A stretch of 64,000 nt of DNA from Roseateles noduli. GTDB lineage: Bacteria; Pseudomonadota; Gammaproteobacteria; Burkholderiales; Burkholderiaceae_C. The stretch lies in contig NIOE01000008.1 of the NCBI GenBank assembly GCA_002205125.1, positions 248,001 to 312,000 on the forward strand, in the 5' to 3' direction. Shown in pieces: positions 25,667-33,398 of this stretch (position 1 is the stretch's first letter; every line of letters starts with the position of its first letter). Under the pieces are notes generated by a model. That model saw only the letters and a list, made by a program, of their open reading frames with translations, was not told the origin of the DNA and made no database searches. Position numbers and translations under genes: made by a program.

Positions 25667-26014
25667 TCAGTCGCCTCGGCCGAGGAAGGCGCGGATCGCC
25701 GTGATCCGGCCTTCCGCATCGAAGTCCAGCACGTCGACAACGAACAGTTCGATGTGGCCGTCGACGAGGATGCGCAGCTCGCCGGCCACCGAGTTCGCGG
25801 TCTCCAGCACCTGCAGCACCTCGATCTGAAGCGATGCCGCCGACTCGAAGTTCTTGCGCGTCTCCGCAATGGCCGCGTTGCGGCCCTTCACCGAGAGATT
25901 CCAGTCGCGCAGCGTGACCTCCTCGGAGAACATCGAGGCGATGCCGTCGAGGTCCTTCGCAGCGTAGCGGCGGAGGTAGTCGAGGAAGATCGCCCGCGGC
26001 GAAAAGACTGGCAT
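25667..26014 (-). CDS. SnoaL/NTF2-like small protein
   Basis: The 115-residue protein has the cone-shaped NTF2/SnoaL pattern: an N-terminal helix (FLDYLRRYAAKDLDGIASMF), a short catalytic-type strand region and a final sheet ending in DAEGRITAIRAFLG. Members act as small-molecule isomerases, hydrolases or binding proteins. No substrate can be named. It converges with the MFS gene, with 15 bases between the stops. The start is the ATG at 26014; an upstream alternative at 26059 would add 15 low-complexity residues. Confidence 0.75.
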   Translation of the reverse strand: MPVFSPRAIFLDYLRRYAAKDLDGIASMFSEEVTLRDWNLSVKGRNAAIAETRKNFESAASLQIEVLQVLETANSVAGELRILVDGHIELFVVDVLDFDAEGRITAIRAFLGRGD

Positions 26015-26084
26015 GGGTGACGGCGAGGTCGATGAGGCCCGGGAGGATAAGCGAAGCACGCGCGCGGCGGCGCCATGGAACCCG

Positions 26085-26801
26085 TCAGCGTGGCCGGCGG
26101 GCGATGGCCTCGTCCGTCAGGATCGGCTGCTCCGCGCAGACGCGCTCCCACAGGTCCTTGTAGCCAACGACCTCGGGCACGACGAGGCCGCGCAATGGCG
26201 CGGGCACGTTCTGCACCTCGACGTACTGCTCGCTGCCATCGGGCAGCGTCCGGAAACCCTCTTCATAGTCCTCGCGGTCGAGTTCCTCGCGGGCATCGAA
26301 CGTCACCAGGGCCTGCAATTGACCAGCGCTCATCATGTGGTCGTCCTGCAGCCAAAGGGTCGTGCAGACACGGCCCTTGAGCCACAGCTCGCCATGGTTG
26401 TAGCAACTGACGACGGCCTCCGCGATGTCGGCGTCGCCGTGGGCCGTGATGGTCGCCCCGCCGCTCGCGATCGCGCGCGCGGTCAGTCGGCCGGTCACGA
26501 CGAGGAACGGACCACCGTCGGTGTTGACGTTCAGCACGGAGCCGTCGAGTCGCAGGTCGCCGATGACGGCGATGCCGGCGATCTCGAACGCCTCGGCACC
26601 CTCCTTGATGTCGAAGCGCTTCAGCCAATCCTGATCGCCCCAGCCGGGCCAATCGAGCAGTAGGGATCCGTCAAGATGCCAGTCGCCTTCGCACACCAGC
26701 ACGTGATAGCGCGCAAGGTCCCGGAGGTAGTTCATCGACGACGAGGACAGGCCGAATCGTTCGGCCGCCGCCGCACAGGTCATCACGGAGAACTGAGGCA
26801 T
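26085..26801 (-). CDS. hypothetical protein with repeated beta-strand segment
   Basis: I do not recognise this 238-residue protein. The middle (about residues 70-165) alternates short hydrophobic strands and Gly/Asp turns, for example IAVIGDLRLDGSVLNVNTDG and TARAIASGGATITAHGDAD, which suggests a small right-handed beta-helix like that of polymer-forming or bactofilin-type domains. The flanks are helical, and there is no signal peptide. The ATG at 26801 was preferred to an upstream TTG, though neither has a good ribosome-binding site. It stands alone between the SnoaL-like and glycolipid-binding-like genes. Confidence 0.65.
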   Translation of the reverse strand: MPQFSVMTCAAAAERFGLSSSSMNYLRDLARYHVLVCEGDWHLDGSLLLDWPGWGDQDWLKRFDIKEGAEAFEIAGIAVIGDLRLDGSVLNVNTDGGPFLVVTGRLTARAIASGGATITAHGDADIAEAVVSCYNHGELWLKGRVCTTLWLQDDHMMSAGQLQALVTFDAREELDREDYEEGFRTLPDGSEQYVEVQNVPAPLRGLVVPEVVGYKDLWERVCAEQPILTDEAIARRPR

Positions 26802-26900
26802 GGCTCGCAACAGAGAAATGAGGATGCGGACATGCTAGCGAGCACGCCACGGATCCAGAGGCTGACGGCTCGGCTGAAAGTCACTTCGCCCGCGACGCTT

Positions 26901-27476
26901 TCAGAGCCTTCGGAACAACTCCGGATAGTCGATCACGAGGCCGTCCTCATCCACCGGCAGATCGGCAGTGAAGCCGGATCCGTCCAGCGACTCGAAGCGA
27001 AAAAGCCTGTCCTCGATCCGCGTGTAGGCCTGCGTCTGCGCGCGCACGGTCAGCGTGGTGCCGTCGACCCAGGCCATGCGGAACTCGCGTCGTTCACCGA
27101 TGGCCAGCGGGACGCGCCGGATCGGAAAGCTGTTGGTGAACGGCGTGGGCCAGATGTCGATGTCCAGGCATCCGTCGAGATCGGCGAGTGCCCGGCCCTC
27201 GCCGTCCTGCCAGCGGCCGTCGCCATCGGTCTTCAGCTGCATCGCGCGAAGCGAGGCGCCCTCGCCATCGATGAGCGATAACGCCGCTTCGCTCAATCGC
27301 CAACACTCGTCCCAGTCGAGACGATAGGCGAGTCGGAAAGGCCCGGCTTCCTCGTCGATGGCGATCACGACGCCGTCGGCGTGTTCGTCGGAGAGTCGCA
27401 GGTGCTCGATGCCAACGCCGGGCTGTGCGGCGCTCCATAGAGGGATCCAACAGACGGTGCGAGATGATTGAGACAT
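26901..27476 (-). CDS. putative glycolipid-binding domain protein (DUF1089)
   Basis: The 191-residue protein fits the PF06475 family of putative glycolipid-binding proteins: an early GPFRLAYRLDWDECWRLSEA block, then LDGCLDIDIWPTPFTNSFPIRR and a final FRMAWVDGTTL section. The family forms a soluble, mostly beta-sheet, cytoplasmic protein with no established physiological role. AGGAG lies seven bases before the ATG. There is no signal peptide. The gene is on the same strand as its neighbours but separated from them by gaps of 50-100 bases. Confidence 0.75.
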   Translation of the reverse strand: MSQSSRTVCWIPLWSAAQPGVGIEHLRLSDEHADGVVIAIDEEAGPFRLAYRLDWDECWRLSEAALSLIDGEGASLRAMQLKTDGDGRWQDGEGRALADLDGCLDIDIWPTPFTNSFPIRRVPLAIGERREFRMAWVDGTTLTVRAQTQAYTRIEDRLFRFESLDGSGFTADLPVDEDGLVIDYPELFRRL

Positions 27477-27526
27477 GACGCGCTCCTTGTTTGCAAAGGG
27501 GCAATCGACATGCGACGGGTCAGCAA

Positions 27527-27928
27527 TCAGGCGTCCGGCTGCGGCGCCTCATGGCACACCACGCACAGCTTGTTCCCGTCCGGATCGCGGAAGTAGGCGC
27601 CGTAGTAGTTCGGGTGGTACTGCGGCCGCAGGCCGGGCTCGCCTTCGCAGGTGCCGCCATGGGCGAGCGCCGCGGCATGGACCTCGTCGACCATCGCTCG
27701 CGAAGCGGCCATGAAGGCGGTCATCTGCCCGTTGCCGAAGCAGGCCTCGCCTTCGAGCGGCCGGCCGATCAGGAACAGCGGTCGCACGGTCTGCGCGGAC
27801 TGCCAGCCGGCACGCTCAGACTTCGGATCGGTGAAGCGATGCGGCTGCTTCAATGCCGCCATCACCGGCGTGTAGAACGCCAGCGCGCGGTCGAAGTCGG
27901 TGATGCCGACGAAGAGATGGGAGAACAT
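27527..27928 (-). CDS. VOC-superfamily (glyoxalase-like) protein
   Basis: The 133-residue protein has two beta-alpha-beta-beta-beta modules of the vicinal-oxygen-chelate fold, opening with HLFVGITDFDRALAFYTPVM and closing with YYGAYFRDPDGNKLCVVCH. The His and acidic positions could bind a metal as in glyoxalase I relatives, but the small family members vary widely in activity. It lies 13 bases downstream of the LysE exporter gene and is probably co-transcribed with it. Confidence 0.85.
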   Translation of the reverse strand: MFSHLFVGITDFDRALAFYTPVMAALKQPHRFTDPKSERAGWQSAQTVRPLFLIGRPLEGEACFGNGQMTAFMAASRAMVDEVHAAALAHGGTCEGEPGLRPQYHPNYYGAYFRDPDGNKLCVVCHEAPQPDA

Positions 27929-27941
27929 GGACTCGCCTCCT

Positions 27942-28586
27942 TCACTGTGTCCGGCCGCGCCAGCCGATCAGGCTGACGCCGAGCGCGACGAAGCACGCGC
28001 CGAAGGTCCGGTTCATGAGCTTCACCCGCGTCGGCGAGGCCAGCCCGCGGCGCAGCGCCCGCGCGAGCAGCACGTAGAACGCATGCGCCAGCACCGCGCA
28101 GCTGGAGAAGGTCACCGTCAGCACGACGAAGTCGCGCAGCGCCGTCTCCGGATGATTCATGAACTGCGGGAACAGCGCGGTGAAGAACAGGATCGCCTTC
28201 GGGTTCGTCAACGCGACCATGATCCCGCGCAGGAACAGCGCCCGGCGCGACAGGCCGGCGACTTCCGCCGCGGACGCGTCGCCGTTGACCATCGACATCC
28301 GCGCGCCCTGGCGCCATTGCTTGATGCCCAGCCAGACCAGGTAACAGGCGCCGAGCAACTTCACGACCAGGAAGGCCTGGGCCGAGGTGCTCAGCAGCAC
28401 GCCCAGGCCCGCCGTCGTGGCGGCGGACACGGCCAGCAGGCCGATCGCATTGCCCAGCGAGCCCACCATCGCCCGCCGCGGCCCGACGCTGAGCGAATTC
28501 GAGATCGCCATCAGCACCGCCGGCCCCGGCGTGAACGTGACGAACAGCGCCACACTGACAAAGCCCAACCAGCTGGTCACATCCAC
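27942..28586 (-). CDS. LysE/RhtB-family amino-acid exporter
   Basis: The 214-residue protein has about six transmembrane helices and the family opening FVSVALFVTFTPGPAVLMAI. LysE/RhtB proteins export amino acids or related metabolites across the inner membrane. The start is a GTG at 28586 with GGGAGA five bases upstream; longer frames run into sequence antisense to the neighbouring gene. It is divergent from a VOC gene over 99 bases and precedes another VOC gene. Confidence 0.88.
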   Translation of the reverse strand: MDVTSWLGFVSVALFVTFTPGPAVLMAISNSLSVGPRRAMVGSLGNAIGLLAVSAATTAGLGVLLSTSAQAFLVVKLLGACYLVWLGIKQWRQGARMSMVNGDASAAEVAGLSRRALFLRGIMVALTNPKAILFFTALFPQFMNHPETALRDFVVLTVTFSSCAVLAHAFYVLLARALRRGLASPTRVKLMNRTFGACFVALGVSLIGWRGRTQ

Positions 28587-28685
28587 ACCGATCTCCCAAG
28601 CGCACGACACAGAGGGCTCCGATGTTAGCGGCGCGGGCTTCGGGGCTAGGATCGTCCGATCGATCACCCCTGCCCGGGAGTCCCC

Positions 28686-29099
28686 ATGCGATCCGTGTTC
28701 CACCTGGCCTATCACGTGCGAGACCTGGACGATGCCCGCGCCTTCTACGGCGGCGTGCTCGGCTGCGAGGAAGGCCGCAGCACCGATACCTGGGTCGACT
28801 TCGACTTCTTCGGCCACCAGATCTCGCTGCACCTCGGCGAGCCGTTCCAGACCGGCAACACCGGGAAGGTCGGCGACCACATGGTCCCGATGCCGCACCT
28901 GGGCGTGATCCTGACGATGCCGGACTGGCGCGCACTCGCGGACCGACTCGAGACGCGCGGCACCGCGTTCGTGCTGAAGCCCAGCATCCGCTTCGCGGGA
29001 CAGCCGGGCGAGCAGGCCACGATGTTCTTCCTCGACCCGTCGGGCAATCCGATTGAGGTCAAGGGCTTCGCCTCCACGGACGGGATCTTCGCGACCTGA
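28686..29099 (+). CDS. VOC-superfamily (glyoxalase-like) protein
   Basis: The 137-residue protein starts VFHLAYHVRDLDDARAFYGG, the typical first strand and helix of glyoxalase/dioxygenase-like proteins, and ends MFFLDPSGNPIEVKGF with the conserved late Glu. His residues (AYHV, SLHLG) and that Glu could form the metal site. GGGAG precedes the ATG. It is ten bases upstream of the membrane thioredoxin gene, so the two are likely co-transcribed. Substrate unknown. Confidence 0.87.
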   Translation: MRSVFHLAYHVRDLDDARAFYGGVLGCEEGRSTDTWVDFDFFGHQISLHLGEPFQTGNTGKVGDHMVPMPHLGVILTMPDWRALADRLETRGTAFVLKPSIRFAGQPGEQATMFFLDPSGNPIEVKGFASTDGIFAT

Positions 29100-29109
29100 T
29101 CCGCGCGCG

Positions 29110-29913
29110 ATGAACGAGGCGGTCGCCATCGGGCCCCTGGTACTGCCCTGGGCCTTCCTCCACCTGTGCGTGGCGGTCGCCGCGTCGATGGCGGTGGCAG
29201 CCTTCCTCATGCGCAGGCGCCAGCAGGACGCCGGACCGCTGCTGTGGCGGAGCCTGTGGGTCGCCGTCGTGTTCGCGCGGCTGGGCTTTCTCTACGAATA
29301 CAAGGAGCTCTACGCGGAGCACCCGCTCAGCATCCTCAACCTGCGCGACGGCGGCTGGTCGCCCGAGGTCGGCATCATCGCGATGTGGATGTACGCGACC
29401 TTCAAGCTGCGAAACCTGCCGGCGATGCGGCTCGCGGCGTCCGTGCCGCTGGCGGTGGGCACAGCAATCGTGATCGCTGGGCAGATCCAGCTCGCCATGC
29501 GGCCTGCCACCGAGCCGCTGCCGGCGCTGCGCTTCGAGCAGTTGAACGGTGAACCCATCGACCTCGCCGCGCTGCGCGGGAAGCCCGTGGTGATCAACCT
29601 CTGGGCGACCTGGTGCGGACCGTGCGTGCGCGAGATGCCGATGCTCGCGCAGGCGCAGCGCGACCGGCCGGACGTTCGCTTCGTCTTCGTCAACCAGGGC
29701 GAGGACGCCGCCCACGTGGCGAAGTGGTTGGGCCAACAACGTCTGGACATGAGCAACGTCGCCATCGACGAGCGGCGCGAGGCGAGCGCGGTGTTCAAGC
29801 AGGCGGGCTATCCCACCACGCTGCTGTTCGATGTCTCGGGGAAGCTCGTCGGCAAGCGCACGGGCGAGCTGTCGAAGCCGGCGTTGGAGGCGATGTTGGC
29901 GCGGCTACGCTGA
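29110..29913 (+). CDS. membrane-anchored TlpA-type thioredoxin fused to an Lgt-like domain
   Basis: The 267-residue protein has two parts. The first 125 residues hold about four membrane helices and a loop (LGFLYEYKELYAEHPLSILN then LRDGG) that resembles the prolipoprotein diacylglyceryl transferase fold. The C-terminal part is a TlpA/ResA-like thioredoxin domain with the redox motif WCGPC (Cys159, Cys162) and the later cis-Pro in GYPTTLL. The thioredoxin part should face the periplasm and reduce or oxidise disulfides. The Lgt-like part lacks the full enzyme length and may only be an anchor or an electron-transfer unit. The end overlaps the convergent GNAT gene by nine bases. Confidence 0.82.
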   Translation: MNEAVAIGPLVLPWAFLHLCVAVAASMAVAAFLMRRRQQDAGPLLWRSLWVAVVFARLGFLYEYKELYAEHPLSILNLRDGGWSPEVGIIAMWMYATFKLRNLPAMRLAASVPLAVGTAIVIAGQIQLAMRPATEPLPALRFEQLNGEPIDLAALRGKPVVINLWATWCGPCVREMPMLAQAQRDRPDVRFVFVNQGEDAAHVAKWLGQQRLDMSNVAIDERREASAVFKQAGYPTTLLFDVSGKLVGKRTGELSKPALEAMLARLR

Positions 29914-30438
29914 AGTCAGCGGTCTCACGAACAATCGATCGGATCCATCGATCTCGAAGACCCGAGAGAGGTCGGCATCGGCCTCGGCGAATCCGAGCCG
30001 CACAAGCAATGCGATAGAGCGAGCATTCGCTGCGTCCACCGAGGCCAGCAAGCGCGGGACGTCGTGAGCGCGCCGGAGGTAGTCGACCATCGCCGTCACC
30101 GCGCGCGTCGCGTGGCCGTTCCCTCGTCCTTCGGCCGTCAGGACATACGCGATCCAGCAGACTTCGGGGGACTCGACCGTCGCCTGGACGTAGCCGATCA
30201 AGCGCCCGTCGTCGCGCCGGATCATCCAGTTGAACCACTGCTCGTCGCCTTCCGGGGACTCTCCTTTCGCACGGCGCTCATAAGCGCTGCGCAGCCATTC
30301 GAGCGTCGGTGGCTCGTCCTCATCGAGGAACTCGTAGATCGACGGATCGGCGAGCACCGCATGCATCTCCTCGGCATGCTCGACGGAAACGGGTTCGAGG
30401 CGCAACGGTGGCGCTTCCAGTGGCGGAAAGGCAGGCAT
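29905..30438 (-). CDS. GNAT-family N-acetyltransferase
   Basis: The 177-residue protein is of the RimJ/RimL-like GNAT type: EAPPLRLEPVSVEHAEEM opens the fold, the acetyl-CoA loop is AEGRGNGHATRAV, and VDAANARSIALLVRLGF is the conserved late segment. Such proteins acetylate protein N-termini or small amines. The ATG at 30438 was preferred to an upstream GTG. Its 3' end overlaps that of the thioredoxin gene by nine bases. The acceptor is unknown. Confidence 0.87.
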   Translation of the reverse strand: MPAFPPLEAPPLRLEPVSVEHAEEMHAVLADPSIYEFLDEDEPPTLEWLRSAYERRAKGESPEGDEQWFNWMIRRDDGRLIGYVQATVESPEVCWIAYVLTAEGRGNGHATRAVTAMVDYLRRAHDVPRLLASVDAANARSIALLVRLGFAEADADLSRVFEIDGSDRLFVRPLTSA

Positions 30439-30500
30439 GGCCACAGTGTCTCCGAATCACCAACCGCCTAACATGGCGAATCGCTCTTCACCGTTCACCC

Positions 30501-31022
30501 ATGTTGCTGCGCACTATCTCACTCGCCGACACCGCCGCCATCGATCTCGTCGCCGAGCGCATGCGCGCGACGCTGATCGAAGTCGAAGGCGAAGACGCCG
30601 GCGGCACGATGTATTCGATGGACTGGCTGCGCGACCGCGTGCGGTGGCATCTGGACGGCCGCGCTGCGGAGGTCATCGTCGCCGAGGACGCGGCCGGCAG
30701 GATCCTCGGCCACACGATCTATCGGATCGAGTCCGACGCCGGAGCGCCCAGCGCCGCGCCGTTCGGCTTGATCTCGACGACCTACGTCGTGCCGGAGGCT
30801 CGTCGGCTGGGCGTCGCGCAACGGCTGCTCACGCATGCGGAAGCCTGGTTCCGCGAACACCGCGTGCCGCTCGCCTGCACCTGGACCTCCAACACCAATT
30901 CGCCGTTGATCGGCCTGTATGCCCGCAACGGGTACGTCGAAGCGGAGCGTGGTCCCAATCAACTGACGCAGACGATGATGGTCAGGCTCGCCAAGCCGCT
31001 GGCCGAGGCAACGATCCCATGA
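30501..31022 (+). CDS. GNAT-family N-acetyltransferase
   Basis: The 173-residue protein has GNAT features: a long variable N-terminal part, the beta-4 strand GLISTTYVVPEA followed by the acetyl-CoA loop RRLGVAQRLL, and WTSNTNSPLIGLYARNGYV near the end. It overlaps the next acetyltransferase gene by four bases (ATGA), so translation of the pair is coupled. It is divergent from another GNAT gene with a 62-base gap. The substrate is unknown. Confidence 0.86.
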   Translation: MLLRTISLADTAAIDLVAERMRATLIEVEGEDAGGTMYSMDWLRDRVRWHLDGRAAEVIVAEDAAGRILGHTIYRIESDAGAPSAAPFGLISTTYVVPEARRLGVAQRLLTHAEAWFREHRVPLACTWTSNTNSPLIGLYARNGYVEAERGPNQLTQTMMVRLAKPLAEATIP

Positions 31023-31456
31023 CCCCCTTCACCACCGCCGCCTTCGACGATCCCAAGCCCGGTCTGGCCGCGTTGGTCGACGCCGGCCTCGATCAACACA
31101 ATGAAGCCTTCGGCGACCACGGCGCCTTCGACGGACAGCGCGGGCTGTCGAGCGCCGCGTACGACGCCGGCGGTCGCGTCATCGGGGGCGCGGTCGGCCG
31201 CACGCTCGGACGCTGCTGCGAGCTCAAGCAGCTCTGGGTCGATGCGGCGCACCGGCACGCCGGCGTGGGCACCGCGGTCGTCCTCGCTTTCGAGCAGCGC
31301 GCCATCGAGCGCGGCTGCGACACCTTCTACCTCAGCACCTTCAGCTTCCAGGCCCGTCCGTTCTACGAGCGTCTCGGCTACAGCGTCCAGCTGGAGATCC
31401 CCGGCCACGGCGTCGCGGGCTCGAAGTTCTTCATGGTGAAGAAACTGCCCGGCTGA
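31019..31456 (+). CDS. GNAT-family N-acetyltransferase
   Basis: The 145-residue protein shows LKQLWVDAAHRHAGVGTAVV, a strand followed by the acetyl-CoA-binding loop, and TFSFQARPFYERLGYSV, the typical last helix and strand. It starts within the stop codon of the previous acetyltransferase gene. Two adjacent, coupled acetyltransferases suggest a shared pathway or a heteromeric enzyme, but no acceptor can be named. Confidence 0.87.
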   Translation: MTPFTTAAFDDPKPGLAALVDAGLDQHNEAFGDHGAFDGQRGLSSAAYDAGGRVIGGAVGRTLGRCCELKQLWVDAAHRHAGVGTAVVLAFEQRAIERGCDTFYLSTFSFQARPFYERLGYSVQLEIPGHGVAGSKFFMVKKLPG

Positions 31457-31505
31457 TTGCCCGGGTGCGGCGCCCCGCGGGCACGCACCTTGCCGCCATG
31501 TCGGC

Positions 31506-32144
31506 ATGAATACCCCTACCCGCACCGTCCACCTCTACCTCTTCGAGGGCTTCGCCGACTGGGAGGCCGCCTACGCGGTCGCGGGCATCAACACGCCCGA
31601 GTTCCAGAAGACGCCCGGCGACTGGCAGGTGAAGACCGTCGCCGCCGCCGGCGCCAACCTGACGCGATCAATGGGCGGTCTGTCGGTGATGCCCGACATC
31701 CGCCTATCGACGCTGTTCCCCGACGACAGCGAGCTCCTGATCCTTCCCGGCGGCGCCGGCTGGGACAAGGGCGAGCACATGGAGGCCGCCAAGAAGGCCA
31801 AGGAGTTCCTCGACGCCGGCAAGCGCGTCGCCGCGATCTGCGGCGCGACGGCGGGGCTGGCGCGGCTCGGGGTGCTCGACGACCGCCAGCACACGAGCAA
31901 CGCGCTGTCCTACCTGAAGGGCGTCGCGGAGTACGGCGGCAGCGACCGCTACGTCGACGAGCCCGTCGTCTCGGACCGCGGCCTGCTGACCGCAGGCGGC
32001 ATGTCCGCGCTGGACTTCGCCCGGGCCATCTTCGACACGCTCGACATCTACGAGCCCGAGACCCTCGACGCCTGGTACCAGCTCAACAAGACCGGCAAGT
32101 CGGCGTACTTCGCGAAGATGGCGCAGGCAGGCGGGGGGCGCTGA
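31506..32144 (+). CDS. DJ-1/PfpI-family protein
   Basis: The 212-residue protein has the class I glutamine-amidotransferase-like fold of the DJ-1/PfpI family. The nucleophile elbow with the reactive Cys is in RVAAICGATAGLARLG, preceded by LLILPGGAGWDKG, whose acidic and Gly residues shape the site. Members are glyoxalases, deglycases, chaperones or proteases; the sequence alone does not decide. It converges with the VWA gene, leaving six bases between the stops. Confidence 0.88.
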   Translation: MNTPTRTVHLYLFEGFADWEAAYAVAGINTPEFQKTPGDWQVKTVAAAGANLTRSMGGLSVMPDIRLSTLFPDDSELLILPGGAGWDKGEHMEAAKKAKEFLDAGKRVAAICGATAGLARLGVLDDRQHTSNALSYLKGVAEYGGSDRYVDEPVVSDRGLLTAGGMSALDFARAIFDTLDIYEPETLDAWYQLNKTGKSAYFAKMAQAGGGR

Positions 32145-32150
32145 TCCGTT

Positions 32151-33398
32151 TCAGGCGCCCTTGCTCGCCGTCACGATCCCCTGCCCCGCCGCCCACGCGC
32201 CGATGTCGTCACGCCGGATCGCCGCGGCCATCAGGCCCGGGAAGGCATCCGGCGTGCACGCGAACGACGGCACGCCCAGCGCCGCCAGCTTCGCCGCCAG
32301 CGCGCGGTCGTAGGCCGGCGCGCCCTCGTCGCTCAGCGCCAGCAGGGCCACGCACTGCACGCCGCTCTCGACCAGGGCGGCCGCACGTCGCAGCAGCTGC
32401 GGCTCGACGCCGCCTTCGTACAGATCGGAGATCAGCACGAAGATGGTGTTGCGCGGCTCGCGGATCAGCGACTGGCAATAGGCCACCGCGCCGTTGATGT
32501 CGGTGCCGCCGCCCAGCTGGACGCCGAACAGCAGATCGACCGGATCGTCGAGCTGCTCGGTCATGTCGACCACCGCCGTGTCGAAGACGACCAGCTTGGT
32601 GCTCACCGCCGGCAGCGACGCGAGCACCGCGCCGAAGATGCTCGAGTACACGACCGAGTTCGCCATCGATCCGCTCTGGTCGATGCAGAGCACCACCTCG
32701 CGTTGCGGACGCCGCGCCTTGCGGCCGTAGCCGTGCAAGGTCTCCGGCACCACCGTGCGCAGCTCCGGCTGCCAGTGGCGCAGGTTGGCTCGGATGGTGC
32801 GGTGCCAGTCGATCTCCGACAGCCGCGGGCGGCGATTGCGCTGGCTGCGGTCCAGGGCCCCGGTCACCGCCGCACGCATCGGCTCTTCGAGCCGTTTCAT
32901 CAACTCGTCGACGACCTGCCGCACGACGCGGCGCGCGGTGTCCTTCGTGCCCGCCGGGATCACGCGCGACAGGGCCATGAGGTTCGCGACCAGGTGCACG
33001 TCGGGCTGCACGCCCTGCAGCATCTCCGGCTGCAACAGCATGTCGCGCAGGTTCAACCGCTCCAGCGCGTCCTTCTGCATCACCTGCACGACGGAGCTCG
33101 GGAAGTACTTGCGGATGTCGCCGAGCCAGCGCGCCACGCGCGGCGCCGAGTTGCCGCGCCCTCCGCGCCGGTCGTCGCCGAGCCCGCTGCCGTCGCCATA
33201 GAGCGCGCTCAGCGCCTGGTCCATCTCCACCGCGTCGCCGTGCAGGCCGCCGCAGCTGTCCTCCGCTTCGCCACCAAGCACCAGCCGCCAGCGGCGCAGA
33301 CGATCCGCATCGGACGTGGGCGCGGTCGCGGTCGCGGTCGCGGTTGCGGTTGCGGTCATGGTGGCCGTCGAGTCCGTCAGATCATCAGGCGCGCTCAT
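32151..33398 (-). CDS. VWA-domain protein of the MoxR/SWIM/DUF5682 cassette
   Basis: The 415-residue protein ends in a von Willebrand factor A domain (about residues 232-410) with a complete MIDAS metal site: DQSGSM at 240-245 and the later GGGTD. The N-terminal 200 residues are helical and resemble CoxE/MoxR-partner proteins. VWA proteins commonly bind MoxR AAA+ ATPases, and one is encoded two genes upstream. The first residues are a Thr-Ala run from a six-base repeat. Its ATG overlaps the DUF5682 stop by four bases, with GGAGGA as ribosome-binding site. It is the last gene of the cassette. Confidence 0.88.
   Translation of the reverse strand: MSAPDDLTDSTATMTATATATATATAPTSDADRLRRWRLVLGGEAEDSCGGLHGDAVEMDQALSALYGDGSGLGDDRRGGRGNSAPRVARWLGDIRKYFPSSVVQVMQKDALERLNLRDMLLQPEMLQGVQPDVHLVANLMALSRVIPAGTKDTARRVVRQVVDELMKRLEEPMRAAVTGALDRSQRNRRPRLSEIDWHRTIRANLRHWQPELRTVVPETLHGYGRKARRPQREVVLCIDQSGSMANSVVYSSIFGAVLASLPAVSTKLVVFDTAVVDMTEQLDDPVDLLFGVQLGGGTDINGAVAYCQSLIREPRNTIFVLISDLYEGGVEPQLLRRAAALVESGVQCVALLALSDEGAPAYDRALAAKLAALGVPSFACTPDAFPGLMAAAIRRDDIGAWAAGQGIVTASKGA
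33322..33357 (-). repeat. hexanucleotide tandem repeat in VWA gene
   Basis: Six units of GCGGTC, two of them GCGGTT, lie in tandem and encode alternating Thr-Ala near the N-terminus of the VWA protein. Copy-number change would keep the frame. Confidence 0.88.
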
